From Blasia pusilla (Eukaryota > Marchantiophyta > Marchantiopsida > Blasiales), in assembly GCA_050084515.1 (NCBI GenBank), contig CM114272.1, forward strand, positions 58,714,001-58,778,000: a stretch of 64,000 nt of DNA, read 5' to 3'. Below the pieces are notes generated by a model, which saw only the letters and a program-made list of their open reading frames with translations, had not been told where the DNA came from and searched no databases. Positions 10,207 to 23,664 of the stretch are shown piece by piece. Each line of letters begins with the position of its first letter. The first letter of the stretch is position 1. The position numbers and the translations under genes were made by a program.

Positions 10207-12864
10207 TATTTAAGAATTTTGTCGTGAAGTTTAATGTGGGTGTGAGGTCATTAGTCCTCAAACTGTGTGCATGCCTTCTGTTGATGAATATCTGTCAGTA
10301 GTTAACCAGTTAGAGTTAGAGTTGCATTTAGATTGTCCCTGAGTCTAGATAGCCCAGATTGCAGATGAGGCTGCGTGTAGTCATGTTCTGATAAATAAAG
10401 AATTCTGCCACTCCTTGATCAGGAAAGGCACCTGAAAGTAGCCCAGCCCTCTGGTTTGAAATTGCTCACAGGACTTGAGTACCGTCAGATTATGACAGTA
10501 TTTCCATGAATGTGTGAACTATGATCTCTTTGTGAGTTATAAAATCAGAAGCATGTGAGACACTCCATCCTTCAATGTCATGCCCAAATCATCTCATCTC
10601 ATCTCATCAGACCTCTCTGGTTGACTGGTTTCTATCGGTGTCAGCGACCTTACAAGAGTAAAATTGTGGTAGATTTATTGTATGGTAATAGTCTAATTCT
10701 TCTCCTTGTTTTTCTACAGATTGTTACAAGAGATCATGGACGTGGGAGTTAAAAGAATTCAAGATGTTTGAATGAGATATCTGGAGCCGGAAGTGTGTCG
10801 AATTGGAAACTGGTTGTCCAATAGTTCACTCTTGGAGGCCTTGAACACAGGATATAAGGATGTGGGACTTGCCAGTCCCAATTTTGGACTCTTTGATCAA
10901 CCGTGAGTACTTCAGCCCACTTAAAATCCACTGGTTAAAGAAGCGAGACTACTTAAATGGGTGAAAGAAGACTAGCTAGGGTGTCCAGCGGCCCTAACAC
11001 TGTATACCTCGGCTGACTCTGACTGGATATTTTCAAGGTGTTGTGAATCCATCGGCCGATCGGTGCCAGTACAAGCTGGTAGTGGGTATCGGTACTTATG
11101 TGGGCGTCCACATGGTGGTCATGTTCCCTACCTGTATAGCAGTAGCTTGTGCAAATTAGTTTAGGTTCATACTTATCCAAATGCAGTCATGGAGCCCTTA
11201 ATCCAAACCTACCTTGGTTGTAACATTTATCTTAGCCCAAACTTCATACAAAATGGGAGCACATCGAGGTGCTGCAGTATAGGATATGGACATTCTTGCA
11301 AAATAGCTAGATTAAGGGATGTAATTATGGTGACTTTTAGAGTTAGATAGGGAGGCCTAGGGCAAGCAAAAGGGCTGCCTAAGTAAGGTCTCCTGGATAC
11401 GTACATAGTGTGGTACTCATCCCCAAGGTTGCATGAGTGAAAATCATGTCTAAGATATGTGGGGCATGCTACATGAGTCGGAATTGTACTTGGGTATATT
11501 TGGTATTTGTCAGGTTGACTCCTTTGAGTGGAGGCTAGACTGAGGTGTGAAACACTGTTGCAGGAGTGTCTCAATATGTTCATCGAAGTGTAGTGAGTAT
11601 TGTTCACTTCTCACCAGTGTCTTCCTTTTTTGAGGTAAGGATATTTCTTGGCAGATTACTGGCCGCCAAGGTTGAACACAAGGTTAATATAGGTGGTGGG
11701 GAGAGATCCAATGGTTAAGGTAAATGTATTGTAGAGGTGGATCTTGTATTTTTTCAACTTAACTATAGGAAGCGTGTGGAAAGGAGTGGGCCTGTCAAGA
11801 GGTGGACTGGAGGGCAGACTTTGAATGGAAGAAACTGTGGATGTGATGTTTTTGAAGAATCAAAGTGCAAACTTGGTGCACAGCAAGCAGTTCAATTCTT
11901 CGACTGAAAGTAGCACACACTAAATACAAATACGGTTTTAATAATGTGGAATGCAACCAACCAGAGCAGAACGTAGACACTTAAAAGACAGTCATCAGGT
12001 TTCTTTTGAGCCGGGAGTACCTTCATTTTTCAGACGTTTCATCTATAATAATCGCTCATTTAACTTGTAATATTTGGCACGTGAGTACCCAGGAGTCTAC
12101 TGCAGTGTGTTGTGGTGATAGACTGCTACTCTATAAGTGGGACACGAAAACTCTTAATAAATTAAGCTTCGTGGCTATGGCACGACCCACATAATCTATT
12201 AAATACGAAAGAATCGGGTCGGGGCTGATGTTGAGTTTTCATACCAATGTGAAGTTGACGTAGTCAATCATCCAACTGTTCCTAAATTAGCACGAGTGGT
12301 ATCAATGATGGAGGGGTAAATGGGTGGATGTTCAGCGGTGGTGGAACAAGCTTCAAACTAAAATGAGGAACTCATAATCAGCTCGGACGCCAGACTTTAA
12401 AGTACATAATTGACTAATGAATTCTACACACATTAAAGATGAGACATGCTCGAGCAAGTCTATGTGGTACAGATGTTGCTTAGAGTTGCTATGCTCTTCA
12501 CTCAAATCGTTGAAGAAGTGCATGATGATAATCCCATGGTATAAGTGAGATATAATTAAGCAATGCCCACTTTATGCCCTATGTATAATTATGGTATACT
12601 CAATTTACAAATGGAATATAACTATGTTGATGTATGATTGCAATGTAGCAAGGACTAGTATACATGCCATGCTATGTAGGGGTGAAACACTTTTTTTTTG
12701 GTCCAAGTGCCATATGTTAAACAATTAAGTGTATGCAAATCAAGAAGGCGCATTCCAACAATAACGTACTAGTGGGCAGCCCGTGCCATGCATGGGAGTG
12801 GAGGCAAATCGTTCTCTTATTGTCGATAGAGGGGGAAGCATTCTTTTGTTGCTTGATTGCCACA
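10207..12864. other. NSE3 3' flank and intergenic sequence
   Basis: An AATAAA string near 10393 may serve as the NSE3 polyadenylation signal. Beyond it there are only short open frames without recognisable domains on either strand and no repeat that I can match elsewhere in the window. Confidence 0.5.
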
Positions 12865-13466
12865 TGTCAACCAAAGAGGTGTTTGCTTGTAATATCTATA
12901 TGCCACATACCATCGATCTTTCCTACACAAAGGTCGATCCGCCCATAAATAAAATATACTCACACATATATATTGAGACCATTCCATCTTTCTCATGTAA
13001 AATCCGAGTAACATTGGATCAGACGGTCTAAAACTCTACTTCTGAATCTACATTGGCATATTGAGCCATATCCATCCTATGCTATGAAGGAATCCGGACG
13101 CTAGTAACTTAGTTCCTATATACATAAGCAAGAGAGGTGCTCCTAAGGCCCAATGTGAGAAAGATGGCTTAGAAAAGCCATCTCTCCCTCTCTTATAGCC
13201 TTGGTTTTGGCTCTTCCCCCCAAAATAGCCATCCCAGTGATAACCAGTGTGCATAAGTTACCAAGTGACCATTGTATCGATCAACAAATCACCTGTAAGA
13301 CCAAAATAGGAAATTCGTCAGAAATGATATTCCCGATGCAATAGACATGTTGCCAACCTCATCGGACATCTCAACATAAAGTTAGATCCAAACATCTCGT
13401 TGACCCTCTATGTCGTCGACGCGATAGAACTTTACATCTCGGCTAACTAATAACTAAGATATGACA
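12865..13466 (-). repeat. Diverged LTR of the 575-bp family (solo or relic)
   Basis: This segment matches the 575-bp LTR at 37594-39448 and its split copy at 39451-39549 plus 47928-48402. Shared blocks include GGAATCCGGACGCTAG, AAGATGGCTTAGAAAAGCC and a final AAGATATGACA. Transcription sense is judged minus from the TATA-like box in the better preserved copies. No pol sequence and no clear 5-bp target duplication adjoin it. It is clearly more diverged than the copies near 39 and 48 kb, hence an older insertion. Confidence 0.7.
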
Positions 13467-16221
13467 TTCTTTAAATATTATAATTCAATACTTATCAAAG
13501 TAAATATGACAATTCAGATTCGTCTTGATCAAAGTTAAAGCTAACCTAGATGCACATTTACCTCAATGTTGCAGAGTTTCCTTTTGATCTTTAAACTCCT
13601 CTTATGGTAACACCTTACTCTCTCAATCGAAACTCTTAGTGACGGACAATGGATGTACGAACAAATGTGGTTGGAGGGATGGAGGGAGGGAGTTAGGTTA
13701 GGAGAGGGGAGATGCCATGCCATATCATATATCGAAACGAAGGGCTCGTCATACCCCTAGATTTTGATGTGCACCATGGTTCCTTTAGTGAAGTATTTGT
13801 GTTTTTCTTTTATTTTATAGATCTTTGATCTTGTTAGGGTTTCTCTTATATTGTGAATGCTCTCCATGTAACTCCTATTTTTATCCAATAATTCTCCCTC
13901 CCTCCTTGACATCTATGTGTTTCATTTTCCCCCAACGGTTGATTCATTATTGTCTCCATCACTCCCTCCTTAGATAGACCTTTCTTTGCATCCATTTTGA
14001 TCTGACTTTGCTTATTCACTTCTCACATTTTTAGCATCTCCATGAGGCCACTATTTGTGTTAGGGGAGGGCGTTTGATTTAGAAGTACTAGGTGAAAAAG
14101 GTAGAGGAGAGTATGTTCTGGGAGGATCATTATTGAGGACGAGAGTTAAATACCATGACTACTAGTTTGAAATGGGGAGGTATAGGAGATTTTAGGATTT
14201 AGATTTCCTCCTGAGCTTGATGGAGGGGTTCATGTTTTGTTATTCGTGAGTTATATTGATGCCTCGACCCACACAAGCCGGCCCCCCCCTAGTGGGGCCT
14301 TGTAGGTTATGGGATACAAAATGCCAATTTTGTCCCGAATTCTACATTTGCTCACAAATTTGGAACCACTTGACGGCTAAGCATATTGACTTTGATAGAT
14401 TTGGACGGGTGGTTCCTTTAATTGACCACGGATGCTCTCCGATGCTTTCGGAAACATTACCCCCTCATGAGTCATAGGAGTGGTTGAGGTCCCACCTTAG
14501 CAATATCATAAGTCTCGTCAAGATCCGTTTTCCTTGTCTGAGGTTGTTCCATAGGATTCCCCATGCTATTTGGGATGACCTCCATCATGCTTTTCTTGAC
14601 CCCTAGCTAAGACTGCACTTGACCTATGGACAAGCTCTCTTGGTATCTATATACTTCTTCCACAATGATGCCTCAGTTATATTCGGGGAGGGAAGGCCGA
14701 CCATAGAGTGATTGGGAGTCTCTATGGAGTGAGTTTGTGGCATACGCCAAAGGTAGCAGTTCACTTGGATTCCCATTGGATGATCTTGTAGCAGGGAGTT
14801 TATAACAATGTAGGACACATGGACGAGCGTTTGAGTCCTTCCGAGCCACTCTCGCTTTTTGCCCCATGGGCATGGCCCATTTGATAGTTGTTAGTATCAA
14901 TGCCCCCCCTGAGGCTACATCATTGCTCATTCGTTGATGTTCCAACTTTTGAGGTTTGAGGCCTTAGGTTTAGAGGGCTTGTCTCCATGTATATTCTCAC
15001 TGGTTCTCCAAGTGGATGTAGAAACCATCTTCAACTTAGTGTCATGGAAAACTACCTTCACAAAGTTGTGGGACACAAGTGGCACCATCGCGAGTCTCGT
15101 TCCTTTGTTCATGATTTCTATGGGGCCTCTTCATCCCTCTATTTCAACCATGTTTGGTTTGAGGAGGAGGTAATGATGTTGGAATATGCTATCAATACTT
15201 GTGAAGGTGACTATTGGGTGGTGAGCTCTGGCTCATGATCGAAAGATTCTCTCTACGGTGGAGGCTTTCCCAAGTTTCATTTTCTCCTTGTTGGTAGATG
15301 ATACTTAGATTGTTGGCCTTGGAGATCTAGTTGTCCTTGCATTCTAGCACTTTTCTGAGTAGTTGGCATGTGTTGGGAAAGTGCAAGGCATGGTCTCCAT
15401 CAAGACTAAATGATGACTTCATTTACTTGGCGGATTCATGACATATGTTGAAGGGCTTAGTGTCTTGGGAGTCCCAATCGGGAGCCAAGACTTTGTCTTG
15501 AGTTATGTGGTGACATCTCTTATTGAGGATCTGCTCTACGTTAATGATCTCAAGAGGATTGGTAATTTTCAAGTTTCTTAATGCATTCTCTCCTCTTGTT
15601 TTGCTTGATGTCCTAGTTATCTATCTATAACTGTTTGGATGTTAAGTCATCTTTCCACCCTCTGTAGATCTTTTAAAACGAAGATTATACATGCTTTCGG
15701 GGGATCTTTTAGGACTAGGCTCCTTAGAGTGTCCCCTGGGGAATTTAACTCATAAACAACTTTCTTGGACGATTGCCTTTAGTGTCTTCTCTCAACTGAG
15801 TTAGTGGCGCCCTTGGCTCTTTTAAGGAGGGGCCATTGGAGCATCCTTTCTTTGCTCTAGATTTATGGTTAGGGAGAGACCACTCCTCCTACTATATGTA
15901 TCTCAAGTTGATGACGACCTTTTCCCACTAGTCTTTCCATAGAGTATATAGAGATTCCATTCTAGTTGAGACTATAGCCATCCTTCCCACTTTCTTCTCC
16001 TTAGTTACGTTTGGTCACTCCAGGCTCCAATCTTCTTTGATGGAAGCCCACTTTATGGTGATTTTTTGAGGCACTATGTCAGATGGGGATATTCTCATGG
16101 AGGTTCAAGCCTATATTTGCTCTTGCTCTGGGAAGCGGGTAGGCTTATGGGTAGGGACCCTTCCCCTCATCTCGATTATGTATTGTGCCACTTACTTATA
16201 TAATAGGAATGCGGTGCCGAC
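13467..16221. other. Intergenic, nothing recognisable
   Basis: Both strands give only short frames (for example 14673-14945 minus and 14934-15173 plus) with no domain or motif I can name. It may be old transposon debris, but I find no termini or family match. Confidence 0.5.
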
Positions 16222-16495
16222 TTTTTGAAGATAGTGAAGCTCATCAGATACATAAACTGCTACATTTGGTACTCACACGAGTAGGAAAGCTTAATCTTGG
16301 TTAGTTAGTTAAACAATATTATTTAAATTAGGGTTAGCTAACCATAATAAGTATAACTTGAGACTATGGTTAGTATTAGGATTGCTTATACATATCCTAT
16401 ATTGAGAAAGGGACTAACATCCCCTCATTCTCTAATTGCAAAATTACGTTCTCCATGGTGGTGGTGGTGGTGGTGTGTGTGTGATATATATATGC
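16222..16495 (+). repeat. Diverged copia LTR relic (same family as 19216-24490)
   Basis: On the + strand this matches the reverse complement of the 312-bp LTRs at 19216-19527 and 24179-24490. Shared strings include TTTGGTACTCA, TTAGGATTGCTTATACATA, CTCATTCTCTAATTG and CGTTCTCCATGGTGGTG. It is a third LTR of that family in the opposite orientation, without internal region, so a solo LTR or fragment. A GGT/GT microsatellite (about 16454-16483) has expanded inside it. Confidence 0.75.
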
Positions 16496-16869
16496 ACTAC
16501 TCCATATATGCAAGGTTCCCTTAGGGTTGTGTTGATCTTTATATGATGCAAGAGGCTAAGGTGGTGGTGGTCGATATTGTAGTGATGGATCCTACGAAGT
16601 CTATGGGAGCCCATGTGGTGCCATAAGGGAGATTGTTACAAGGAGTAGCGGCGGCAAAGAAGACCTATCTCTATAGTCGATTCCATGACAAACATTGATT
16701 TATCCCCCTAACCATAATAATATATGGGGCTATGGAGGAGAGGTTTGACTCGTGCCTTACGGATTGTGTCATCATTTCCAGTCAATAAATGGGTTATCTT
16801 TAGCTATTACGATTCTTTATTGTAGGCAATGAGTCTCTATAGCTTTGCATCATGCCTAAGCCAATGGGA

Positions 16870-17480
16870 TTTTGAGGCGGCCTCAGGCTGTGGGAGACAT
16901 CGGTTTTAGAGGCCGTCTTAATGGTAGTCATGTTTCTTTAGGTGTAGTCGATATTTTTTCTATTGTTGGTGAGTTTAGCCGCTAGGGGGGGGGGCACCCT
17001 TTTTCCTGAGAAAAGTGTGGCCTTCACGTTCTCGACTCTTTGACTTCCTCCTCTTTCGTACGTTTGATAAGTTCCTCCATTGTCATTTTATGCAGCTTCC
17101 TAATATTTTTCAACCAATAAGATCATTTGAAATTGATTTGAGAAATCACTTAATAATTTTGAAGATGAATTCATATTTTTCATTAATAATGATCAATATA
17201 AATTAACTCTATATACCATAATTATGATAATTAAAAAATATTTTAATTTTAATTTCAAATGTCCTTCACTCGTAATTATCTTGAAAATATTATTCGGACT
17301 TCTTCATTTGTGGCGGGCTTAGGTTGTGGGAGATGCTAGCGCTAGAGGCCCACTTAGTAGTAGTCATAGTTTTACATGAGTTGCTGATATTGTCTCTATT
17401 GTTGATGAGTTAGTTGATAGTCACGAATACCCCCCCTCTTCTTTTTCAATGCCAGTTGTGGCCTTTGGATATTTGACTCT
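16870..17480. repeat. Imperfect direct repeat pair
   Basis: A block at about 16875-17055 (CTCAGGCTGTGGGAGACAT ... TCTATTGTTGGTGAGTTTAG ... GTGTGGCCTT) recurs diverged at about 17310-17480 (CTTAGGTTGTGGGAGATGC ... TCTATTGTTGATGAGTTAG ... GTTGTGGCCTTTGG). The copies start about 435 bp apart. They may be ends of an old insertion; I cannot assign a family. Confidence 0.6.
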
Positions 17481-17616
17481 CTAGATCCCCCTCTTTTGTT
17501 TTTTTAAGGGTTTTCCATCATCTATATAATGAAAAGAGGATAAGGTTTGAGGAAACCCTCCTCAGGTGCTGATACCTATCCTCTAAGGACTCTTATGATG
17601 TCGGCACATGTCACTT

Positions 17617-17640
17617 TGAGAGAGAGAGAGAGAGAGAGAG
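17617..17640. repeat. (GA)n microsatellite
   Basis: This is a short GA dinucleotide run with no evident gene context. Confidence 0.9.
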
Positions 17641-17898
17641 TTAAAATTAAAAAAAGAAATAATAATAAAATTTAATTTATCGCGTGCATAGGCATATTTA
17701 TTAAGGTTCATCGTTTATCTTCTTCATTGTATTGGTATAATGAATCGCATCAAGTGTGTGTAACAACGGGCACATAGATTTTCCGAGCTGGCCTGTCTAT
17801 ACTATTATTGAGACATAGGAGGGTTACTATGAATGGAAAGGAATTAAAATTCCACTCTCTCTAAGAAGTGAAGCCCATCCTATTAAAAAAAAATATAC

Positions 17899-18060
17899 CC
17901 TATGGTCACAACCTTCTTAATATTTGCTATTCTAGACTTGTGCGGTGGAATAATCACGCACTATATCCTATGGTTACAAGCTTCTTAATATACACTATTA
18001 TAGACTTGTGCGGTGGAATAATCGTGCACTATATCCTATGGTCACAAGCTTCGTACTTAT
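17899..18060. repeat. 68-bp tandem repeat, about 2.4 copies
   Basis: Units begin at 17899, 17967 and 18035, each with CCTATGGT(C/T)ACAA. The unit holds TAGACTTGTGCGGTGGAATA. Two full copies differ at several positions and a third is partial. Confidence 0.85.
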
Positions 18061-19215
18061 ACCTATATGCAAGTGCGTGCCCTGGTTCGATTGGTTAAGT
18101 GATTTGATTTGATTTTCTTGGGTCACCTGTATATTCCAAATCTGGCCTTCCAGAGGCTGGTAGACATCTAGTAGCCTTCTTGTAGCCTTTGAGTTGATAA
18201 ATGTAGCAGGGTAGAGAAGGGAGAGGAGGAAGTGCATTCTAACCTTGGGTGGAGGAGAAATTGCAACGGAAATCGCATCTTGGAGTTTTGCGTTGTTTGT
18301 CCACTATGTGAACGTGTGGAATTTTTTCACTCTCTCTCAATTTTTTCATTCTCTCTGAATTTTCTTTCCGGACTCCATCTCCGCGGATTCTCTCCCTAGG
18401 ACGGACCCTCGCTGTAGATGTGTGAGTTAGTGAGGATTTTAAACTAAAGCGCTTTAGTTCTACTGTTGATTCTCAGGGCTATATTTCCTTTTAGCAGTTC
18501 TTCCATACCAACTTAGCTACTCGGCACTGCCATCTGTTATGGTGCCAAGTCCTGGATCGAGTCGTTGTTTGGAGCAACTTGATCCTTGAATGCGTAATTC
18601 ACCAGAAGCTTCTGCCCCAAGGCAGCCAACACCAAGATGGTGGAGACGCAACACACCACCATCACACAACGATCCTCCTAAAATCCATCATCCTTTATCC
18701 GCATAGCAACAAATCGACCACTGAGTGCTCAATCTTGACCTCGGGAGTAGGCAAACTCTGTGGATCTAAGCGTCTACGATATGGTTTGCAAGCTCTGCTC
18801 GAAATCTATCTGTTCAGATAGCGATGGAAGAAAAGCAAAACAATCTCAATTGCACCATTCCATAATTCCACCAACTGTAGCAAGTAATACTCAATGTTCA
18901 TGAGCAGACCCGCAACACTGATCAGTTTAAGTACTCGTTGGATTGCAAAAACTACAAAGCATATTGAGGAAGATACACGGGAAGTGACTCAAGCAAGAAC
19001 TGCCAGAGAGACTACGAGACCGAAGTTGACGGTCTACTTGATCGAAGAGCGTGGAACATAACGCATCCTTTATCTTTAAGTGATATGAAGAACCAACAAG
19101 GAATGGCAAGGCAATTTATAACCCCGTATGAGTGAGGGGTCTGCAATCCATCCAATCTTGCATTTGTCCAAGAGAGCAACATGGGCTAATCTGATCACCA
19201 AGCCGGCCTGCTAAG
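18061..19215. other. Intergenic, nothing recognisable
   Basis: I see only short frames without domains and no repeats shared with the rest of the window. Confidence 0.5.
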
Positions 19216-19527
19216 TGTGGAAAACTGCTAAACAAGCATAATTGGTGGAAAACGGCTCTCTCACACACACACCACCATGGAGAACGAAATTTTCAATTAG
19301 AGAATGAGTGGAGGCTGGTCCCCTTATCAATTATATAGGGTATGTACAAGCAATCCTAATCCTAACCTTAACCCTAGTCTCGAGCTAGAATAATTGTGAT
19401 TAACTAACCCTAGTTAAGATAATCACGCTTAACTGACTAACAAAGATTAAGATTCCCTACTTCGTATGAGTACCAAATATAGCAATTCAGATGTCTCATG
19501 AGCTTGATTGTAACTCAATCTTCAACA
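19216..19527 (-). repeat. 3' LTR of the copia element
   Basis: This copy is 312 bp and starts TGTGGAAAAC and ends TTCAACA on the + strand, so both canonical TG/CA ends are kept. The target duplication CTAAG adjoins it at 19211-19215. Confidence 0.93.
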
Positions 19528-19604
19528 CTCTCCCTCAAACTCATATCGATATCTCTAACTCCTAAATCATTTCTAAACATCTCAAACTTATCTCTAGACA
19601 ATGC

Positions 19605-21277
19605 CTATGTAAAGATGTGAGCAATTTGCTGATTTGTACCTATATACACAAGATTAATTTCTCCTGCAAGCACTTTCTCTCTGGTAAAATGATAGTGGAC
19701 CTCAACATGTTTTGTACGAGCATGAAACACAGGGTTTTTAGCAAGCTTGATGCTACTAATATTGTCTTCATATATTACACTAGGTCTTAAGTTACTAACA
19801 CCAATCTCAACAAGTAATCGATGAAGCCACACCGCCTCACATGCTGCATTGGTTGCTCCTCTGTACTCAGTCTCTGTTGAAGATAAAGCAACTATAGATT
19901 GCTTCTTTGAAGCCCAACTTATAGCTGCGCTTCCCAAAGTAAATGAATAACCAGATGTGGAGTATCGATCAGACACGCTTCCTGCCCAATCAACATCTGT
20001 GAATATCTGTAATTGAAAACTCGGAGAAGGTTCAAATTGAAGCCCGAATTGAATAGAGAATTTCACATACCGCATAATCCTCCTCATAGCATCAAGGTGA
20101 GGTTTTCGAGGTGCTTGCATAAACTGGCTCACTAGGCCAATTCCATAACTCAAATCTGGTTTGGTTATAGTTAGATAGATCAAACGTCCAACCATGCGTC
20201 TGTACATATTAGAATCTACAAGCAACTCTCCTTCATCCACTCTTAGCTTCACACTATGGTCCAACGGTGTAGAGATTGGATTACAAGCCATCATACCATA
20301 TTTTTGAAAGCATATGAAGAGCATATTATCGTTGTAGTAACCACATGCTCTCTCCAATCTTGATAAACTCAATACCAAGGAAGTACTTGAGTTCTCCCAA
20401 GTCCTTCATATCAAATTCTGCTTGTAACTTAAGCTTGACTTGTTGTACCATTTCTTCAATACTCCCACTAATCAGGATATCCTCAACATACAACACAATG
20501 AGAACCGTATGATTTTGTCCACTCAAGACAAATAACGCGGAGTTAGAATCACATACCCTAGAACCCAACTCTTGTAGGACGTTTGTAATCTTGCAATACC
20601 AAGCTCGTGGAGCTTGTTTGAGCCCGTATAGAGCTTTCTTCAACCTGCATACGCGAAATGGAAACTTGGGATGCTTGTATCTAGGTGGTTGAGTTATATA
20701 TACCTCCTCATATAGATCTCCATTCAAGAAGGCATTCTTGACGTCCATGTGATGTAGTCTCCACTTCTTACTTATTGCAACTACAACCATTATTCTTGTA
20801 GTCGCCATGAGGAAATATTTAGTATTGTTGCAAAGATGGCGACTATGAGGATGTAATCACAATAATATGGTATCGACAATCAACAACAATATGGTATCGA
20901 CAATCGATACCATATTGTTGTGCATAGCCCTTAGCTACCAATCTTACTTTGTATCTGTTAATTGTGCCATCTTGATTGCGCTTGATTTTGTAAACCGATT
21001 TGCAACCAATAGCTTCCTTACTAGAAGGTATATCAACCAGCTCCCATGTCCGTTGATGTCTTAATGCAACAAGCTCTTCCTCCATAGCTTCAATCCATTC
21101 GACTTTACTTACATCTTCTTCAAAACAACTCGATTCCTGTTCTTGAAGGACAGTCATCATGTATGCATAATGTGTCGCAAGGAAACCTTCATTTACGAAT
21201 CTATGAAGTGGATGTGTAACTCTACTTGATCTATGAAGTTGTTGTTCAGAGGTAGATGCCTGTGACACCTGACTCAA
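19605..21277 (-). pseudogene. Copia reverse transcriptase and RNase H (altered active site)
   Basis: RT blocks WIEAMEEELVALRHQRTWEL, MDVKNAFLNGDLYEEVYITQ and LKKALYGLKQAPRAWY are well kept. The active-site box reads LYVEDILI near 20480, with Glu in place of the first catalytic Asp of YVDD. RNase H (TDVDWAGS, ALSSTETEYRGAT, HARTKHVEVHYHF) ends with IAHIFT followed by a TAG where the family has Lys. A short duplication with a hairpin at 20867-20930 disrupts the RT between two conserved blocks. The copy is dead but recent enough to read. Confidence 0.9.
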
Positions 21278-21400
21278 GCTCTGACTAGTGTCAACAGACT
21301 AAATACGTACTCTTCCCGTCCATGGACTCAAAGATTTAACTCATAAATCTAGGACCTCTCCTAATCCTGCACTAGTACTTGGGGAAGTTGAAGACAATGT

Positions 21401-22404
21401 CTATTGATTTATTGTCACATTCTCCTCCTCAACATACGAGTTTAGAGATGGAACAGGCTCAAATGGAGCATACCATGACTTTAGCTCATCAAAGACAACA
21501 TCCTGACTAATAATAAGCGACCTAGAGTATGGAATGTAGCACTTATGTCCCTTAGTTCCATCATCATAGCCAATGAAGATACATCTTTCAGACTTGGGGT
21601 ATAATTTCTGACGTCTCTCAGAAGGAACATGGGCATAACAAATACAGCCAAATACTTTCAAGAAAGAAAAATCAGGTTTACTTCATGTGAAGACTTCAAA
21701 TGGAGTTTTATCATGAACTCTTGCTGTTGGAGTTCGATTGATTAAGAAGACTGCACATGCTACAACCTCTGCCCAATACACCTTAGGCACGTTCGTCTCA
21801 TTCAACATAACTCGTGCCGCTTCAGGAATATGTCAATTATTTCTCTCAGCCACTCCATTTTATTGTGGAGTGTAACGGCAAGTCACTTGACGTTGGATGC
21901 CAAATCTGACATGAATAGTCATCAAACTCCGTTGAAAGATACTCTCCTCCTCCGTCACAATGCAATTTCAAAATGTGTTGCAATAAATAAAACAAAGTAT
22001 TGACAACCACTAAGGCTATGTTGTGATGTTGTCCATCCATCACTGTGGATCAACTCCAATATCCTGGATGCTCTTCTACCTTGCTTTGGAAAAGGAAATC
22101 TAGCTTGTTTTCCAAATTGGCAAGTAGGACATACCTCTAAGGTAGCATGACTCGCTAATTTAGGGAGTCCTATTACTATATTAGATGATGAAAGACTCTG
22201 TAATCTTTGAAGATTCATATGTCCAATTCTTTTATGCCACACATTAAGATCTGTAACTTGTTGGCCGGTTTGACCATATATTGTTGTTTGAATCTCTGGC
22301 ATAGAAACATCTAATTTGAACATTGTGCCAGATCTAGGTCCTTTGGTTATCGTAGTCTGGTCATCCATTGTTTCAATGAAAAAACCATCTGCATTAAACT
22401 TCAA
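21401..22404 (-). pseudogene. Copia integrase (broken)
   Basis: LNVWHKRIGHMNLQRLQSL and CPTCQFGKQARFPFPK form the HHCC zinc-binding part. The DDE core follows in pieces through HCDGGGEYLS (about 21930-21990), and the C-terminal KVFGCICYAHVPSERRQKL with CIFIGYDDGTKGHKC block ends the segment. Several frame changes between 21660 and 22050 break the coding. Confidence 0.88.
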
Positions 22405-22425
22405 TTGATTACCCTGTTCTACTAT

Positions 22426-22794
22426 CTATCCTACAAAGATCAGGTTTCTTGCAATGGTAGGAACATAGAGAACATTTCCAAGAGCACAACGACCATCTGA
22501 TGCTATTGGAACTTTACGGGTATGCATGATATGATGTTGAGTGTCATCTCCTGTGAGCACAATTGCAGGATCTTTCACCAGCTCCAAACTAACGAACAAT
22601 TTAGCTTGTGAGGTCATGTGATTTGATGCACCAGAGTTAATGTACCAATCTGTTGTCGAGCCTTTCTTGACCATTGCTCTCATATGATGGGTCATGACCA
22701 AGAGATGCTCCGTTTGTGAATGTTGTTGTTCTTGGTACTGCTCTTGGTGTTGTTGCTCTATATAGTTTTGTTGGTGTGAGGATCTTGTCCTCAT
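22426..22794 (-). pseudogene. Copia protease, catalytic Asp replaced
   Basis: The protease signature is present as WYINSGASNHMT near 22637. The family requires D-S/T-G at the active site; here the Asp codon reads AAC (Asn), so the enzyme should be inactive. Downstream ALGNVLYVPTIARNLIFVG is the conserved post-protease block that leads into the integrase. Confidence 0.85.
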
Positions 22795-22829
22795 ATCTGC
22801 CTTCTCCTTGAAGCAAAACTTTGCATAGT

Positions 22830-23664
22830 GACCCTAAACCCTATCCCACAATAATTGCAAGATCCAGGGACCCTCTGCTGCTGGCGTCGACCCCAACGGT
22901 TTCCATTATCACCACTTTGTGATTGTATGTGGTACTGGTTCGTAGTTGATTGAGTGATGTTATATTAAATGCCTCTTCCTCCATGTGCTTGATATCCACC
23001 ACGACCACGGAAGTTTCTGCCATGACCCCTACCTCCGTTTGATCCATAACCTGTAAATAGCGTATTCTGTTGCAGACAAGACGAGCTACCGCTGCCTATT
23101 AGGTGCATCTCTTCATTGATTAACAGAGGGACTAACTCTTGAAAGGTTGGATACTTCTCTCTCACAGAGATAGAGGTCTCAAAGGACTTATAGTCCTTTG
23201 AAAGGCCTTGAAGAGTGAACAAAATCAGATCATCATCTTCTATTGTCACTCCAATGGTATTCAACTGATCAACAATATGTCTGATACTCAAAATATAGTC
23301 ATTGATGCTCTGCGACCCTTTTCTCACTTTGTTCAATTACTATTTCAATTGAAGCTTTCTGGCCTTTGTAGATGTCTGGAATAACTTTTCCAATGCATCC
23401 CAGGTTTCCTTCGGAGTATCAACATATTGAATGTGACCTATCATTGGCGAACTGATCATTATTGAAATATAGTGGATTACTTGCCTTGCGCGTTTGTTCC
23501 AGGCACGAACATGTTTGTCAAGTCATCTTTTGGCTTGGCCTCATCACCTGTGACAAGATCCCATAGTTCTTGACCATGAGAAATTGTTTCATGCGAAACT
23601 TCCAGACATTGTAATTATGCTTATCTAGCTTCTCGCCTATGATTGTTGTTGAGGAATACTCCAT
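22830..23664 (-). pseudogene. Copia gag with frameshifted zinc knuckle
   Basis: The frame starts at ATG 23664 (minus) with a typical copia Gag opening that includes GEKLDKHNYNVWKFRMKQFL. A UBN2-type Gag stretch (INDYILSIRHIVDQLN, FTLQGLSKDYKSFETSIS) follows to about 23030, then a Gly/Arg-rich tract. The nucleocapsid zinc knuckle at about 22805-22860 is recognisable (CNYCGIG, then GHYAKFCFKE), but the two halves are in different frames. Confidence 0.85.

Noticed and set aside
18060-18110. tRNA-like B box (CTGGTTCGATTGG) as a SINE
   Set aside because: There is no A box at the proper distance, no tail and no target duplication.
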